Positions 25,451-34,267 of a stretch of 64,000 bases of DNA are shown here, one piece after another. Below the pieces are notes generated by a model, which did no database searches, was not told the origin of the DNA, and worked only from the letters and a program-made list of their open reading frames with translations. The position numbers and the translations under genes are program-made. The DNA comes from Adhaeribacter swui. Its GTDB lineage: Bacteria > Bacteroidota > Bacteroidia > Cytophagales > Hymenobacteraceae. The DNA lies in assembly GCF_014217805.1 (NCBI RefSeq), contig NZ_CP055156.1:682001-746000 (forward strand). The letters run 5' to 3'. Position 1 is the stretch's first letter, and the number at the start of each line of letters is the position of its first letter.

Positions 25451-26734
25451 TTACCCGATTCGAAATGCTTCCGGTAAACTTTGCCGCACCAGGTTCAGCA
25501 CGTTCATGGTCGTAAACTCCATATTTAATTCGCGGGTACGGTTGAAATTCAATTTTTTAGCTACGGTTTGGTGCGCATCGGTGTAGGCAATCCAAATGGT
25601 GCCAACCGGCTTTTCCGGGGTACCGCCGATAGGTCCGGCAATGCCGCTGGTAGCAATGCCAATATCGGTTTTTAAAAGCTGCCGTACGTTTTGCGCCATT
25701 TCGCTCACGGTTTCTTCGCTTACGGCGCCAAAGGTTTCCAGGGTAGCTTCCGAAACGCCTAGTTGTTCCACTTTTACAGCATTGTCGTAGGCCACAATAC
25801 CGCCTTTAAAATACGCCGACGACCCCGGAATGCTGGTTAGTTTTTGCGCCACCATGCCACCCGTGCAACTTTCGGCGGTAGCAATAGTCAGGTAATGTTC
25901 TTTTAATAAATTGCTAATAGCTTCGGGTAAACTTACTTCGCCGTAGGCAAATATGTACTCCGGAATCAGCTCACTTAATTTGTCTACTTCGGCCTGCATT
26001 TCGGTTTCCAGGTCGTCGGTGCCGGTATCCAGACCAGTAAGGCGCAAACGTACGCTTCCTAACTTGGGCAGATAAGCCAGTTTAATATGCGGTGGTAATT
26101 GATCTTCCCAGGACGCAATTTTTTCGGCCAGAAACGACTCGCCAATACCAATGGTCATGATTACTTTATGGTTGATTTTTGGCAAACCAAAATGCTGTTG
26201 CAACCGGGGCAGTACAATATCGGTCATCATGGTTTTCATCTCGAAAGGCACGCCCGGCATTGATACCATAATCTTATTATCTACCTCGAACCACATGCCC
26301 GGCGCGGTGCCCAAGATGTTGCGAACAGGTAAGCAATTTTCGGGTAAAAAAGCTTGTTGCCGGTTTAATTCGGTTAGCTCGCGGCCGTATTTTTTAAAAA
26401 TTTCTGTTACGTCGGCCAGCGATTGTTCGTCCAGTTTTAAGCCTACGTTAAAGTAAGCAGCCAGCGTGGTTTTGGTTAAATCGTCTTTGGTAGGACCCAA
26501 TCCGCCGGTAATTAAAATAACATCGGCCCGGGTACGTGCCGCATCTAAAGCCTGCACAATATGCGCCGCATCATCCGACACCGACGTAATTTGTTTTACC
26601 TTTATGCCGATTTTACCTAACTCGGTGCCCATAAACGCCGAATTAGTATCTACAACCTGGCCGTATAAAATTTCGTCTCCAATAGTAATTATTTCGGCCA
26701 GTACAATGTTAGGAGTTTGGTTCAATTTCTGCAT
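25451..26734 (-). CDS. cinA: CinA family: nicotinamide-nucleotide amidohydrolase
   Basis: 427 residues, the full two-domain form. The N-terminal molybdopterin-binding-like domain (about 12-180) starts with AEIITIGDEILYGQVVDTN and includes the GGLGPTKDD loop. The C-terminal amidohydrolase domain has TAESCTGGMVAQKLTSIPGSS and GIAGPIGGTPEKPVGTIWIA. Bacterial CinA-type enzymes hydrolyse ADP-ribose and/or deamidate NMN in pyridine nucleotide salvage; the competence name is historical. Divergent from the DUF4197 gene. Confidence 0.95.
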   Translation of the reverse strand: MQKLNQTPNIVLAEIITIGDEILYGQVVDTNSAFMGTELGKIGIKVKQITSVSDDAAHIVQALDAARTRADVILITGGLGPTKDDLTKTTLAAYFNVGLKLDEQSLADVTEIFKKYGRELTELNRQQAFLPENCLPVRNILGTAPGMWFEVDNKIMVSMPGVPFEMKTMMTDIVLPRLQQHFGLPKINHKVIMTIGIGESFLAEKIASWEDQLPPHIKLAYLPKLGSVRLRLTGLDTGTDDLETEMQAEVDKLSELIPEYIFAYGEVSLPEAISNLLKEHYLTIATAESCTGGMVAQKLTSIPGSSAYFKGGIVAYDNAVKVEQLGVSEATLETFGAVSEETVSEMAQNVRQLLKTDIGIATSGIAGPIGGTPEKPVGTIWIAYTDAHQTVAKKLNFNRTRELNMEFTTMNVLNLVRQSLPEAFRIG

Positions 26735-26781
26735 TTATCGGTTTTATTGAGCTTTAATGTAACGTTAATATAATTTTCCGC

Positions 26782-27519
26782 ATGAAAACCACTTCCGTAT
26801 ACCTTTTGTTATTTGTCGCGATTTTTTCTTTTAACTGCTCCGGCCAACTAGTTAACCTGCCTAGTGCGGGTCAGATTAACGAAGCCTTAAACAAAAATAA
26901 ACCCCTTACTTCCGAAGAAGTAGCCAGTGGCTTAAAAGAAGCTTTAACGCAAGGCATTGCCAAAGGTGCTACCCAGGCTTCGCAACAAGACGGTTATTTT
27001 GGCAATCAGTTAATACGCATTCCGTTTCCGGAAGATGTTAAGCGCGTAGAAACCACTTTACGCAGCGTGGGCTTAGGTAGCCAGGTAGATAATTTTGTAT
27101 TATCGCTGAACCGCGCCGCCGAAGATGCCGCCCAAACCGCTAAACCTATTTTCTTGGGCGCTATTCGAAAATTAACTTTTCAAGATGTCTGGAATATTTT
27201 AACTGGCGAGAAAGATGCGGCCACTCAATTTTTACGCCGTACCACTTCTGATGAATTATACCGTGCTTTTGCCCCGCACATTCAAAAATCGCTGGATAAA
27301 ACCTACGCTACCAAGTATTACACCGATGTGATGAACGCCTACAACGCGATTCCGCTGGTGCAAAAAGTTAATCCCAACCTGAACGATTACGCCACCAAAA
27401 AAGCCATGGACGGTTTATTTTTACTCGTAGCCCAGGAAGAAGCCAACATTCGCGAAAACCCGGTGGCCCGTACCACCGACTTATTAAAACGCGTATTCTC
27501 CAAACAAGCCAAATCGTAA
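26782..27519 (+). CDS. DUF4197 domain exported protein
   Basis: 245 residues. An N-terminal signal sequence with Cys at about residue 19 (FSFNCSGQ) could be a lipobox. The rest is helical and matches the DUF4197 pattern: EALTQGIAKGATQASQQDGYFGN, IRIPFPEDVKRVE, FLRRTTSDELYRAF and a C-terminal NPVARTTDLLKRVF. These proteins are widespread in Gram-negative envelopes, and no activity is known. A hairpin terminator follows. Confidence 0.85.
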   Translation: MKTTSVYLLLFVAIFSFNCSGQLVNLPSAGQINEALNKNKPLTSEEVASGLKEALTQGIAKGATQASQQDGYFGNQLIRIPFPEDVKRVETTLRSVGLGSQVDNFVLSLNRAAEDAAQTAKPIFLGAIRKLTFQDVWNILTGEKDAATQFLRRTTSDELYRAFAPHIQKSLDKTYATKYYTDVMNAYNAIPLVQKVNPNLNDYATKKAMDGLFLLVAQEEANIRENPVARTTDLLKRVFSKQAKS

Positions 27520-27545
27520 ACTCGATTAATTTTTTTAATTTTACT

Positions 27546-27574
27546 AAAAGCCTCCTGTTATCCGGGAGGCTTTT
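27546..27574 (+). terminator. Terminator after DUF4197 gene
   Basis: Arms AAAAGCCTCC and GGGAGGCTTTT, with an 8-base loop and a T-rich tail. Confidence 0.85.
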
Positions 27575-27734
27575 GTTTTCAGAAGCTTTTTAATTTTAGG
27601 GGGTGATTTAGGTGCTTTGTGAAGGCCGGACATTCTAATCGCTACTTGTCATAATAACCTCCCTTATTCTTATTAATTTATAATTATCAGATATTCCGTT
27701 CCCCTTTTACAAAGTACCTCTTAGGTAAAGTTTT

Positions 27735-28256
27735 TTAAATGAGTGAGGTAACGTCTTCCCAAACGTACCGGCATATTATTGCTTTTGTTCCATCCTCATT
27801 TTGCTTTTCGATTATTTGCATATTTACCCCACCAAGTCGCTCATAAACCCGCCTTGCATTTTGGTTCGCCTCAAATACCCATAAATACATGGTTGGGTTT
27901 TTACTATTTTCCAAAATCAATTTTGCACAGTTTTTTACCAATAATTTGCCAATACCTGATTTCTGATAATTTGCTGCAACGTGCAAATTGTCGAGTAATG
28001 TACCATAGGTTAAATCATCATCCAGGTAAATACATGAAAAACCAACCATAGTGTTATCCTGTGAGGCTATAGTAATTTGCTGGCCAATAGCAGGAGAGTT
28101 AAGTCTGTGGTACCAAAGTTCTAACCGATCTTTTTCAACTTTTTCGTCCAGAAACTTATCACTATATATACCCCGATAGGTTTTCTGCCAGCTAGCGGCG
28201 TGCAGGAGAGCAATGGCAGAGTAATCCAAAAATTCCGCCGGTCTTAATTCAATCAT
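27735..28256 (-). CDS. GNAT family N-acetyltransferase
   Basis: 173 residues. The GNAT fold is seen from strand MIELRPAEFLDYSAIALLHAASW through the acetyl-CoA pyrophosphate loop ANYQKSGIGKLLV (Q/R-x-x-G-x-G/A type) to FEANQNARRVYERLGG and a final strand. The WQKTYRGIYSDKFLD stretch is common in members acting on small metabolites or proteins. Substrate unknown. Monocistronic and cytoplasmic. Confidence 0.9.
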   Translation of the reverse strand: MIELRPAEFLDYSAIALLHAASWQKTYRGIYSDKFLDEKVEKDRLELWYHRLNSPAIGQQITIASQDNTMVGFSCIYLDDDLTYGTLLDNLHVAANYQKSGIGKLLVKNCAKLILENSKNPTMYLWVFEANQNARRVYERLGGVNMQIIEKQNEDGTKAIICRYVWEDVTSLI

Positions 28257-28514
28257 AAATTACGATTTATAAAGTTGTATTGAACAGGAGATTATTTAAT
28301 TAGTTGGTGCCAGTTTTCTGAACATTGGCTTAAGCTACCAGTTCTAAAGCGAAAAGTTATACTTTTTTAATTTCATACCTCTCCCTGTATTAATTTCCAG
28401 AAAATAAAGCCATTTACTTAAGGTGTAATAAGCCATAAATTTATCTGTATTACTACAACTAATTGCTTATAAAGCCGGTAAAATTATCCTACTTTATTTT
28501 AAACCGGTTGTACC

Positions 28515-29798
28515 ATGGCAGAAAGCAAACTCCCGTATTACCCGCTCGAAAATACCCAAAGTCTGGATGTGCTGATGGATGCCATTGGCGATGCCCGTTT
28601 TGTTTTATTGGGCGAAGCATCGCACGGCACTTCCGAATATTATACCTGGCGCACGGCCATCTCGCGCCGGCTGATTACCGAGAAAAATTTTGATTTCATT
28701 GCGGTAGAAGGCGACTGGCCGGACTGCTACCAGGTGAACCGGTTTGTAAAAGGCTACCCTGAGGCGGGCACTACGGTACAGGATGTTTTAAAAAATTTTA
28801 CCCGCTGGCCCACCTGGATGTGGGGTAACTGGGAAGTAGCCGCTTTGGTAGAATGGCTGCGGGAACATAACCAAAATCAACCAATAGATAAAAAAGCCGG
28901 TTTCTACGGCCTGGATGTGTACAGTCTCTGGGATTCGCTGGAGCAGATTGTGCAGTATTTGGAGCAAAATGACGGCACCACAGTAGAAGCGGCTAAAAAA
29001 GCCTTTCGTTGTTTTGAGCCATTCGGCGACGATCCGCAGGCTTACGCCGAAGCCATTGCTTTTGTGGATAAGGGCTGCGAAAACGAAGTACTGGAAATGC
29101 TGCAAAAAATTACTGCTAACGCGCCGCAATTTTCTGGCGACCGCGAAGCGAACTTTGGTGCAGAGCAAAACGCCTTAGTAGCCGTAAATGCCGAAAAATA
29201 CTACCGGGCCATGATCCGGGGCGGCGGCAGTTCCTGGAACGTGCGCGACCGCCACATGATGGAAACCCTGAATCGCCTGATGACCTTACACGGTCCGGAT
29301 GCCAAAGCCATTATCTGGGAACACAACACACACATCGGCGACGCCCGTGCCACCGACATGGCCCGGAGCGGTATGGTAAACATTGGCCAATTAGTACGGG
29401 AAGAACACGGCCGCGAAAATGCTTTTCTGGTAGGTTTTGGATCGTACTGGGGTACGGTAATGGCGGGTCGGCAATGGGGCGCTCCCATGCAAAAAATGGA
29501 AGTACCGCGCGCTAAGCCTAAAAGTTGGGAAGCGCATTTACATAACGCTGGCCCCGGCGATAAACTTTTGCTAACCCAGGAATTACGGAAGCTCGAAGAA
29601 TTACAAAAACCCATTGGCCACCGGGCTATTGGCGTGGTATATAACCCCGAGTTCGAAGCATTTGGCAACTACGTACCTTCCCGGATTCCGGAGCGTTACG
29701 ATGCTTTCCTGTTTATCGACGAAACCGAAGCCGTACATCCGCTCCATAACTACCGCGACACGCGCCAGCCACCAGAACTATATCCCTGGGGCACTTAA
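28515..29798 (+). CDS. Erythromycin esterase family protein
   Basis: 427 residues covering the whole family domain. Conserved active-site segments are LLGEASHGTSEYYTWR (about 34-50), VEGDWPDC (about 64), and EHNTHIGDARATDM (about 275), which supply the Glu and His residues used for metal-independent hydrolysis in EreA/B. The C-terminal HPLHNYRD segment is typical of environmental homologues. Most such homologues are not shown to inactivate macrolides, so resistance should not be assumed. No signal peptide. The start is an ATG 12 bases after an ACCGG sequence; no Shine-Dalgarno is evident. Confidence 0.85.
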   Translation: MAESKLPYYPLENTQSLDVLMDAIGDARFVLLGEASHGTSEYYTWRTAISRRLITEKNFDFIAVEGDWPDCYQVNRFVKGYPEAGTTVQDVLKNFTRWPTWMWGNWEVAALVEWLREHNQNQPIDKKAGFYGLDVYSLWDSLEQIVQYLEQNDGTTVEAAKKAFRCFEPFGDDPQAYAEAIAFVDKGCENEVLEMLQKITANAPQFSGDREANFGAEQNALVAVNAEKYYRAMIRGGGSSWNVRDRHMMETLNRLMTLHGPDAKAIIWEHNTHIGDARATDMARSGMVNIGQLVREEHGRENAFLVGFGSYWGTVMAGRQWGAPMQKMEVPRAKPKSWEAHLHNAGPGDKLLLTQELRKLEELQKPIGHRAIGVVYNPEFEAFGNYVPSRIPERYDAFLFIDETEAVHPLHNYRDTRQPPELYPWGT

Positions 29799-29824
29799 TT
29801 GTAAAATTTTTAAAATTTTTAAAT

Positions 29825-30211
29825 TTAGGGAGTTCGGGGGATCGTATCTGTCCGGGGAATAATTTCCTGCGACCGTACTTCATTGGGAGTCATGGCCGGT
29901 TTATCGGTGCTGTTATCTTCGATGTTCCGTTTGCGGTTTACTTCGCTGGCCCGATCGTTCAGGTTGGGTTTGGGTAGTTGATTGGGGTTACCGCCCGCCG
30001 CGTTATTGTAAATTTGCTGGCGTTGCTCGTCCGTTTGGATGGTGCCCGGCTGGGTAACTACTTCAATGGGTTCATCGGTAGTTTCGCTGGTTTCGCGCGC
30101 CGAACTGCAAGCGGCCAACCAGCAACTTACCACGCCAGCTATAGCCAGTTGAAAAACAATCTTTATCCGACTAGTAGTTAATGGGCTTGGGTTACTGGTT
30201 GTGCTCAGCAT
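29825..30211 (-). CDS. Hypothetical lipoprotein
   Basis: 128 residues. A hydrophobic segment ends in a lipobox CWLAAC with Cys at about residue 35, after an unusually long polar N-terminus (about 18 residues); an internal start is possible but no ATG is available. The mature part is Thr/Pro/Asn/Arg-rich and largely disordered, with no domain. The gene starts 4 bases after the small gene at 30216-30485 on the same strand, so they form a two-gene unit of unknown role. Confidence 0.6.
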   Translation of the reverse strand: MLSTTSNPSPLTTSRIKIVFQLAIAGVVSCWLAACSSARETSETTDEPIEVVTQPGTIQTDEQRQQIYNNAAGGNPNQLPKPNLNDRASEVNRKRNIEDNSTDKPAMTPNEVRSQEIIPRTDTIPRTP

Positions 30212-30215
30212 AAAT

Positions 30216-30485
30216 TTATTTATTATCCTGCAATGTGTTATAACCCAAAGGCGTTAAGCGCAAACCTGAAGCATCCGGAGTAGCGTGTGCTTCTTTCATT
30301 AAATGATACTCGGCGTCGCGCTGTACGTCTTTAAAATGATTGTGCTCATCGTGCTTTTCCAGGTAAGGAATTAACTGCTCGTAGGTTAGTACCTCGTTGG
30401 CCTGAATTTTAAAATGCCGGAAAGCCTGCATAATCAGGTTCGTGGTATTTTCGATGTTATTGGTAGGGGAAGTTAAATTATCCAT
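30216..30485 (-). CDS. Hypothetical small cytoplasmic protein
   Basis: 89 residues, soluble and helical. Residues about 15-50 (NLIMQAFRHFKIQANEVLTYEQLIPYL) resemble a compact winged-helix or PCI-like start, and the C-terminus contains GLRLTPLGYNTL, which reads like the wing of a DNA-binding fold. That resemblance is weak. It is the first gene of a pair with the lipoprotein gene. No recognised family. Confidence 0.55.
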   Translation of the reverse strand: MDNLTSPTNNIENTTNLIMQAFRHFKIQANEVLTYEQLIPYLEKHDEHNHFKDVQRDAEYHLMKEAHATPDASGLRLTPLGYNTLQDNK

Positions 30486-30545
30486 TTTTTAAATTTTCTT
30501 TGTTCTGACTTGGATGTACGCGCACCGGAACGGAATTGTTTATTT

Positions 30546-30573
30546 AGTCGATAGTCGACGTTCTATAGTTCAC
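30546..30573. repeat. Heptad-phased repeat tract
   Basis: Units AGTCGAT, AGTCGAC, GTTCTAT, AGTTCAC in a 7-bp register, theme as at 19438-19465. Confidence 0.65.
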
Positions 30574-30635
30574 AGAAATTTCAAGCAGGGTAGTTATGGG
30601 AGGTATTCGTATATTTTTCCGGCCAAACTAAAAAA

Positions 30636-30666
30636 CAAAAGCACCCGCTTATAACAGGTGCTTTTT
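30636..30666. terminator. Hairpin terminator between msrB and the small gene pair
   Basis: Arms CAAAAGCACC and GGTGCTTTTT enclose an 11-base loop. It is usable by the minus-strand msrB transcript. Confidence 0.75.
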
Positions 30667-30720
30667 AAAATTTTTATTGCCCTAGTAAGTATTCATCTAA
30701 TAAACTAATTACCTACTTCC

Positions 30721-30744
30721 GTGGACTGTCGACCATGGACTAAC
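30721..30744. repeat. Heptad-phased repeat tract, inverted theme
   Basis: GTGGACT, GTCGACC, ATGGACT in 7-bp steps; the complement matches the AGTCCAC theme. It abuts the msrB stop codon. Confidence 0.65.
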
Positions 30745-31293
30745 CTACTTTTTCTCGAATGCCAGCGAAACGGAGTTGAGGCAGTAACGCAAGCCAGTTG
30801 GTTTGGGGCCGTCATCGAATACGTGACCGAGGTGGCCGTTGCAACGGTTACATAAAACTTCGGTGCGCACCATGCCATCGCTGGTATCTCGCTTTTCTTT
30901 TACATTTTTATTATTTAGCGGCTTATAGAAACTAGGCCAGCCAGTTCCGGAATCAAACTTGGTTTCGGAAGAAAATAATTCCAAACCGCAGGCCGCGCAT
31001 TTGTAAATTCCTTTGTCTACGTTGTGGTTGTATTTCCCGCTAAATGCCCGCTCGGTGCCTTTTTCACGCATTACGTAATATTGTTCGGGCGTTAAAATAG
31101 CTTTCCATTCGGCATCGGTCTTTACAATTTTGGCGGGCTGACCGGCTATATTTAAATTATTTACTTTTTGGGTAGGTACCGGTGCCTGCCCCGATTCGGC
31201 GGTAGTTTCGCCCAAGGGTGCTTTTTCGGTATGTTGGGCGCATGCTGTTACCGATAGTAAAAGTGCGGCAATGCCATATATAAATGCTTTCAT
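30745..31293 (-). CDS. msrB: Peptide-methionine (R)-S-oxide reductase, exported
   Basis: 182 residues. A lipoprotein-type signal ([10 protein letters not shown], Cys near residue 18) places it in the cell envelope. The MsrB domain begins near [29 protein letters not shown]. Zinc-binding pairs are CAAC and CNRC, the substrate-binding GTGWPSFY is present, and the catalytic Cys lies in [11 protein letters not shown] near the C-terminus. It repairs methionine-R-sulfoxide in periplasmic proteins. No MsrA partner in the window. Followed by a heptamer tract and a terminator. Confidence 0.95.
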   Translation of the reverse strand: MKAFIYGIAALLLSVTACAQHTEKAPLGETTAESGQAPVPTQKVNNLNIAGQPAKIVKTDAEWKAILTPEQYYVMREKGTERAFSGKYNHNVDKGIYKCAACGLELFSSETKFDSGTGWPSFYKPLNNKNVKEKRDTSDGMVRTEVLCNRCNGHLGHVFDDGPKPTGLRYCLNSVSLAFEKK

Positions 31294-31530
31294 TTTTTAA
31301 ATTTTTAAAATCCTGGTTAATAACAAGTTAATTAAAAACTGGTTTTCAGAATAAGATTTAATTTGCGCTTCCCTCCTGCCTACATCATTAACCGGTTATT
31401 TATATAAATATACGCAAAAAATTAACCTTCCGGATTGATTCAAGCGCTTCTAAACGGAACCGGATAAATTATCATTTTGTTAATTAGAAACTTAAAATTC
31501 AGCAACCTTCATATTTCATTTAAAAATCCG

Positions 31531-31538
31531 TACCTTTG
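31531..31538 (+). promoter_or_regulatory. Bacteroidota-type -7 box of typA
   Basis: TACCTTTG is an exact TAnnTTTG match 20 bases before the ATG. No clear -33 TTG at the usual spacing. Confidence 0.55.
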
Positions 31539-31558
31539 CGGCTTCAATAAAATTACCG

Positions 31559-33364
31559 ATGCAAAGTATCAGAAATATCGCGATTATCGCGCACGTTGAC
31601 CACGGCAAAACCACGCTCGTCGACAAAATTATTCATGCCTCTAAAATATTTGACGCACACCAGCAATTCGACGACCTGATTCTGGATAATAACGATCTGG
31701 AACGTGAACGTGGTATTACCATTGTTTCGAAAAACGTGTCGGTGCGTTACAAAGATGTAAAAATCAACATTATCGATACTCCGGGTCACGCCGACTTTGG
31801 CGGGGAAGTAGAACGTGTTTTAAAGATGGCCGACGGCGTATTGCTGTTGGTGGATGCTTTTGAAGGCGCCATGCCCCAAACCCGTTTTGTATTGAGCAAG
31901 GCTATTCAGTTGGGTTTAAAACCGATTGTGGTAGTAAATAAGGTAGATAAAGAAAACTGTCGCCCCGACGAAGTACACGAACAGGTATTTGATTTAATGT
32001 TTAACCTGGATGCTACCGAAGACCAGTTAGACTTTGTAACCCTGTACGGTTCTTCGAAACAAGGCTGGATGAGCCGCGACTGGAAAGAAAAAACCAACGA
32101 CATCACGCCGCTGCTGGATGCGATTATTGAAGTAATTCCGCCGGCTCCTACCCGCGAAGGTACACCGCAAATGCAAATTACTTCTTTAGATTACTCCTCA
32201 TTTGTGGGCCGGATTGCTATTGGCCGGGTACACCGCGGTACTTTAAAAGAAGGTGCGAACATGAGCTTATGCAAGCGCGATGGCAGCATTAAAAAGGTAA
32301 AAATTAAAGAATTACACGTTTTCGAAGGTTTAGGCAAAGTAAAAGTAGAGTCGGTTTCGTCCGGCGAAATTTGCGCCGTAACCGGTATCGAAGGCTTTGA
32401 TATTGGCGATACCTTAGCCGATTTTGAAAATCCGGAACCACTAGAGCGGATTTCCATCGACGAGCCAACCATGAACATGTTGTTTACCATTAACAACTCC
32501 CCGTTCTTTGGGAAAGAAGGTAAATTTGTTACCTCTCGTCACTTGCGCGACCGTTTATTTAAAGAAACGGAGAAGAACCTGGCTTTACGGGTAGAAGAAA
32601 CCGATAAAGAAGATACGTTCCTGGTTTATGGCCGGGGTATTCTGCACTTATCTGTTTTAATTGAAACCATGCGCCGCGAAGGTTACGAATTACAGGTAGG
32701 TCAGCCGCAGGTATTATTTAAAGAAATCGACGGACAGCGCCACGAGCCGATTGAACACTTGGTAGTAGACGTGCCGGAAGAAACCTCGGGTAAAGTAATT
32801 GAATTGGTAACGCAACGCAAAGGCGAGTTAACCATTATGGAGCCGAAAGGCGACTTGCAGCACCTGGAGTTTAACATTCCGGCGCGGGGTTTAATTGGCT
32901 TGCGTAACAACGTATTAACTGCTACGGCTGGTGAGGCGATTATGAACCACCGCTTCCAGAGCTACGAGCCTTACAAAGGTGCTATTCCGGGCCGGATTAA
33001 CGGTTCTTTGATCGCGATGGAAAATGGACCGGGCACGGCTTATTCTATTGATAAATTACAGGATCGGGGCGTGTTTTTCGTAGAACCCGGCGAAGATGTG
33101 TACATGGGCCAGGTAATTGGCGAGCACAGCCGCGGCAACGACTTAACTGTGAACATCCAGAAAGGCAAGCAGCTGACTAACATGCGGGCTTCCGGTTCTG
33201 ATAACAACGTACGGATTGTACCAAAAATCCAGTTCTCCCTGGAAGAAGCCATGGAATACATCCAGAAAGATGAGTATCTGGAAGTAACACCCAAGAGTAT
33301 CCGGATGCGGAAAATTTACCTCGACGAAAACGATCGGAAACGGTACGAGCGGAAAGAAGAATAA
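31559..33364 (+). CDS. typA: Ribosome-associated GTPase TypA/BipA
   Basis: 601 residues, the standard length. G1 is AHVDHGKTT at 11-19; switch I has RGITI; G3 is [17 protein letters not shown]4 is [13 protein letters not shown]. Translation-factor domain II, the EF-G-like domains III and V and the BipA-specific C-terminal domain follow (ending [14 protein letters not shown]). It binds the 70S ribosome and helps assembly and translation under stress such as cold. Monocistronic, with a -7 box upstream and a terminator downstream. Confidence 0.97.
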   Translation: MQSIRNIAIIAHVDHGKTTLVDKIIHASKIFDAHQQFDDLILDNNDLERERGITIVSKNVSVRYKDVKINIIDTPGHADFGGEVERVLKMADGVLLLVDAFEGAMPQTRFVLSKAIQLGLKPIVVVNKVDKENCRPDEVHEQVFDLMFNLDATEDQLDFVTLYGSSKQGWMSRDWKEKTNDITPLLDAIIEVIPPAPTREGTPQMQITSLDYSSFVGRIAIGRVHRGTLKEGANMSLCKRDGSIKKVKIKELHVFEGLGKVKVESVSSGEICAVTGIEGFDIGDTLADFENPEPLERISIDEPTMNMLFTINNSPFFGKEGKFVTSRHLRDRLFKETEKNLALRVEETDKEDTFLVYGRGILHLSVLIETMRREGYELQVGQPQVLFKEIDGQRHEPIEHLVVDVPEETSGKVIELVTQRKGELTIMEPKGDLQHLEFNIPARGLIGLRNNVLTATAGEAIMNHRFQSYEPYKGAIPGRINGSLIAMENGPGTAYSIDKLQDRGVFFVEPGEDVYMGQVIGEHSRGNDLTVNIQKGKQLTNMRASGSDNNVRIVPKIQFSLEEAMEYIQKDEYLEVTPKSIRMRKIYLDENDRKRYERKEE

Positions 33365-33386
33365 TTTTTAAAAAATAGATTTTAGA

Positions 33387-33416
33387 AAGGGTGGTGCTGA
33401 AAAGTGCCACCCTTTT
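33387..33416 (+). terminator. Terminator after typA
   Basis: Arms AAAGGGTGG and CCACCCTTT with a T run; partial extra pairing lies in the loop. Confidence 0.8.
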
Positions 33417-33481
33417 TATTTTACCAAAAACCTTTGTTGAGTAGCTTTTGATAGGAAGAGCTTTGACTACGGCTTTACTTT

Positions 33482-33687
33482 AGAGCCGGTTCCCGTCTCC
33501 ATGCTCAGGTGCTATCTAGTTTGACAAGTAACCTGTTTGCCTCATGGCCGGCGGGCCCCGTTTGGCTCTTCCGCACTTGCTACCCTTCCTTTCCTCGACT
33601 CCGTCTGCGGAATTTTGCTGCGCAAAACCGGAACCCTAGCAGGTGCTCCACAGCCAAACTGATGTCGTTTACTTTTAGCGACTGCTA
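33482..33687 (+). repeat. Structured ~204-bp repeat element, copy 3
   Basis: 5' hairpin of the CGG/CCG subtype; core at 33539-33566; outer stem GTTTGGCT (33560-33567) with AGCCAAAC (33652-33659). The next stem is GCAC-tt-GCTA with TAGC-ag-GTGC. The inner hairpin is TTTTGC-TGC-GCAAAA (33613-33627). It ends near CTTTTAGCGACTGCT. Copy 4 follows in the opposite orientation after about 129 bases. Confidence 0.85.
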
Positions 33688-33816
33688 CTACCAACTTTCA
33701 CCAAAATAAAGAACGAAGAAAACAGAACTAGAAAGCTCATTTTTGTTGCTTCTAGTATCTGATGAAGATAGTAAATATAATTTCTACATTTCCCCATCTA
33801 AACTATACGAGTCAGA

Positions 33817-34018
33817 AAAGCAGCGGCTAAGAAAAACTGACAACAGTTTGGCTCAGGAGGGCCTTCTAAGGTTGTGGTTCTGCGCAGCAGAATTCCGAGG
33901 AACGAGGAAAGCAAGCTTAGACCAGCCCGAAAGAGCCAAACGAGGCCCGCCGGCCACGAGGCAAACTCAGCCTTTTCATATTAGATGGAACCTGTGTCCG
34001 GAGACTTGAAAAGTCTCC
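33817..34018 (-). repeat. Structured ~204-bp repeat element, copy 4
   Basis: Read on the minus strand: 5' hairpin GGAGACTT-TTC-AAGTCTCC, the only fully paired one; core at 33935-33962; outer stem GTTTGGCT with AGCCAAAC; next stem GGGC...TCTAAG with CTTAGA-ag-GCCC; inner hairpin TTCTGC-TGC-GCAGAA. The plus-strand frame at 33743-34009 is not a gene. The 129 bases between copies 3 and 4 and the bases to 34267 contain no other element I recognise. Confidence 0.85.
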
Positions 34019-34267
34019 AAAGAATTATTTTTTCCAGCTCAGTCCATTTAGGCCAATTACCATAAACGTAAGATTTTTTAAATTTTTCTAATGCCGATAG
34101 CCCTGCGTATAGGTTTAATCCGGTGCAACCATTATTTTGCGCAATTCAAACCCCAATTACCTCTTATTTTTCCGCTAAAGTTAAATTCTGGTAAAAACTT
34201 CAGAATTGCTTCAAAGTCTTGCGCCACATTTATAAAACTTTAATTGCCTAAAATCTACTTTTACCTT

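Noticed and set aside
28515-29798. Macrolide resistance gene
   Set aside because: The family match is clear, but most environmental homologues have unknown substrates and no other resistance context is visible.
33509-33709. 66-residue plus-strand frame
   Set aside because: It lies wholly in repeat copy 3; the other copies do not keep the frame.
33743-34009. 88-residue plus-strand frame
   Set aside because: It reads through repeat copy 4 antisense; stems co-vary without regard to codons.
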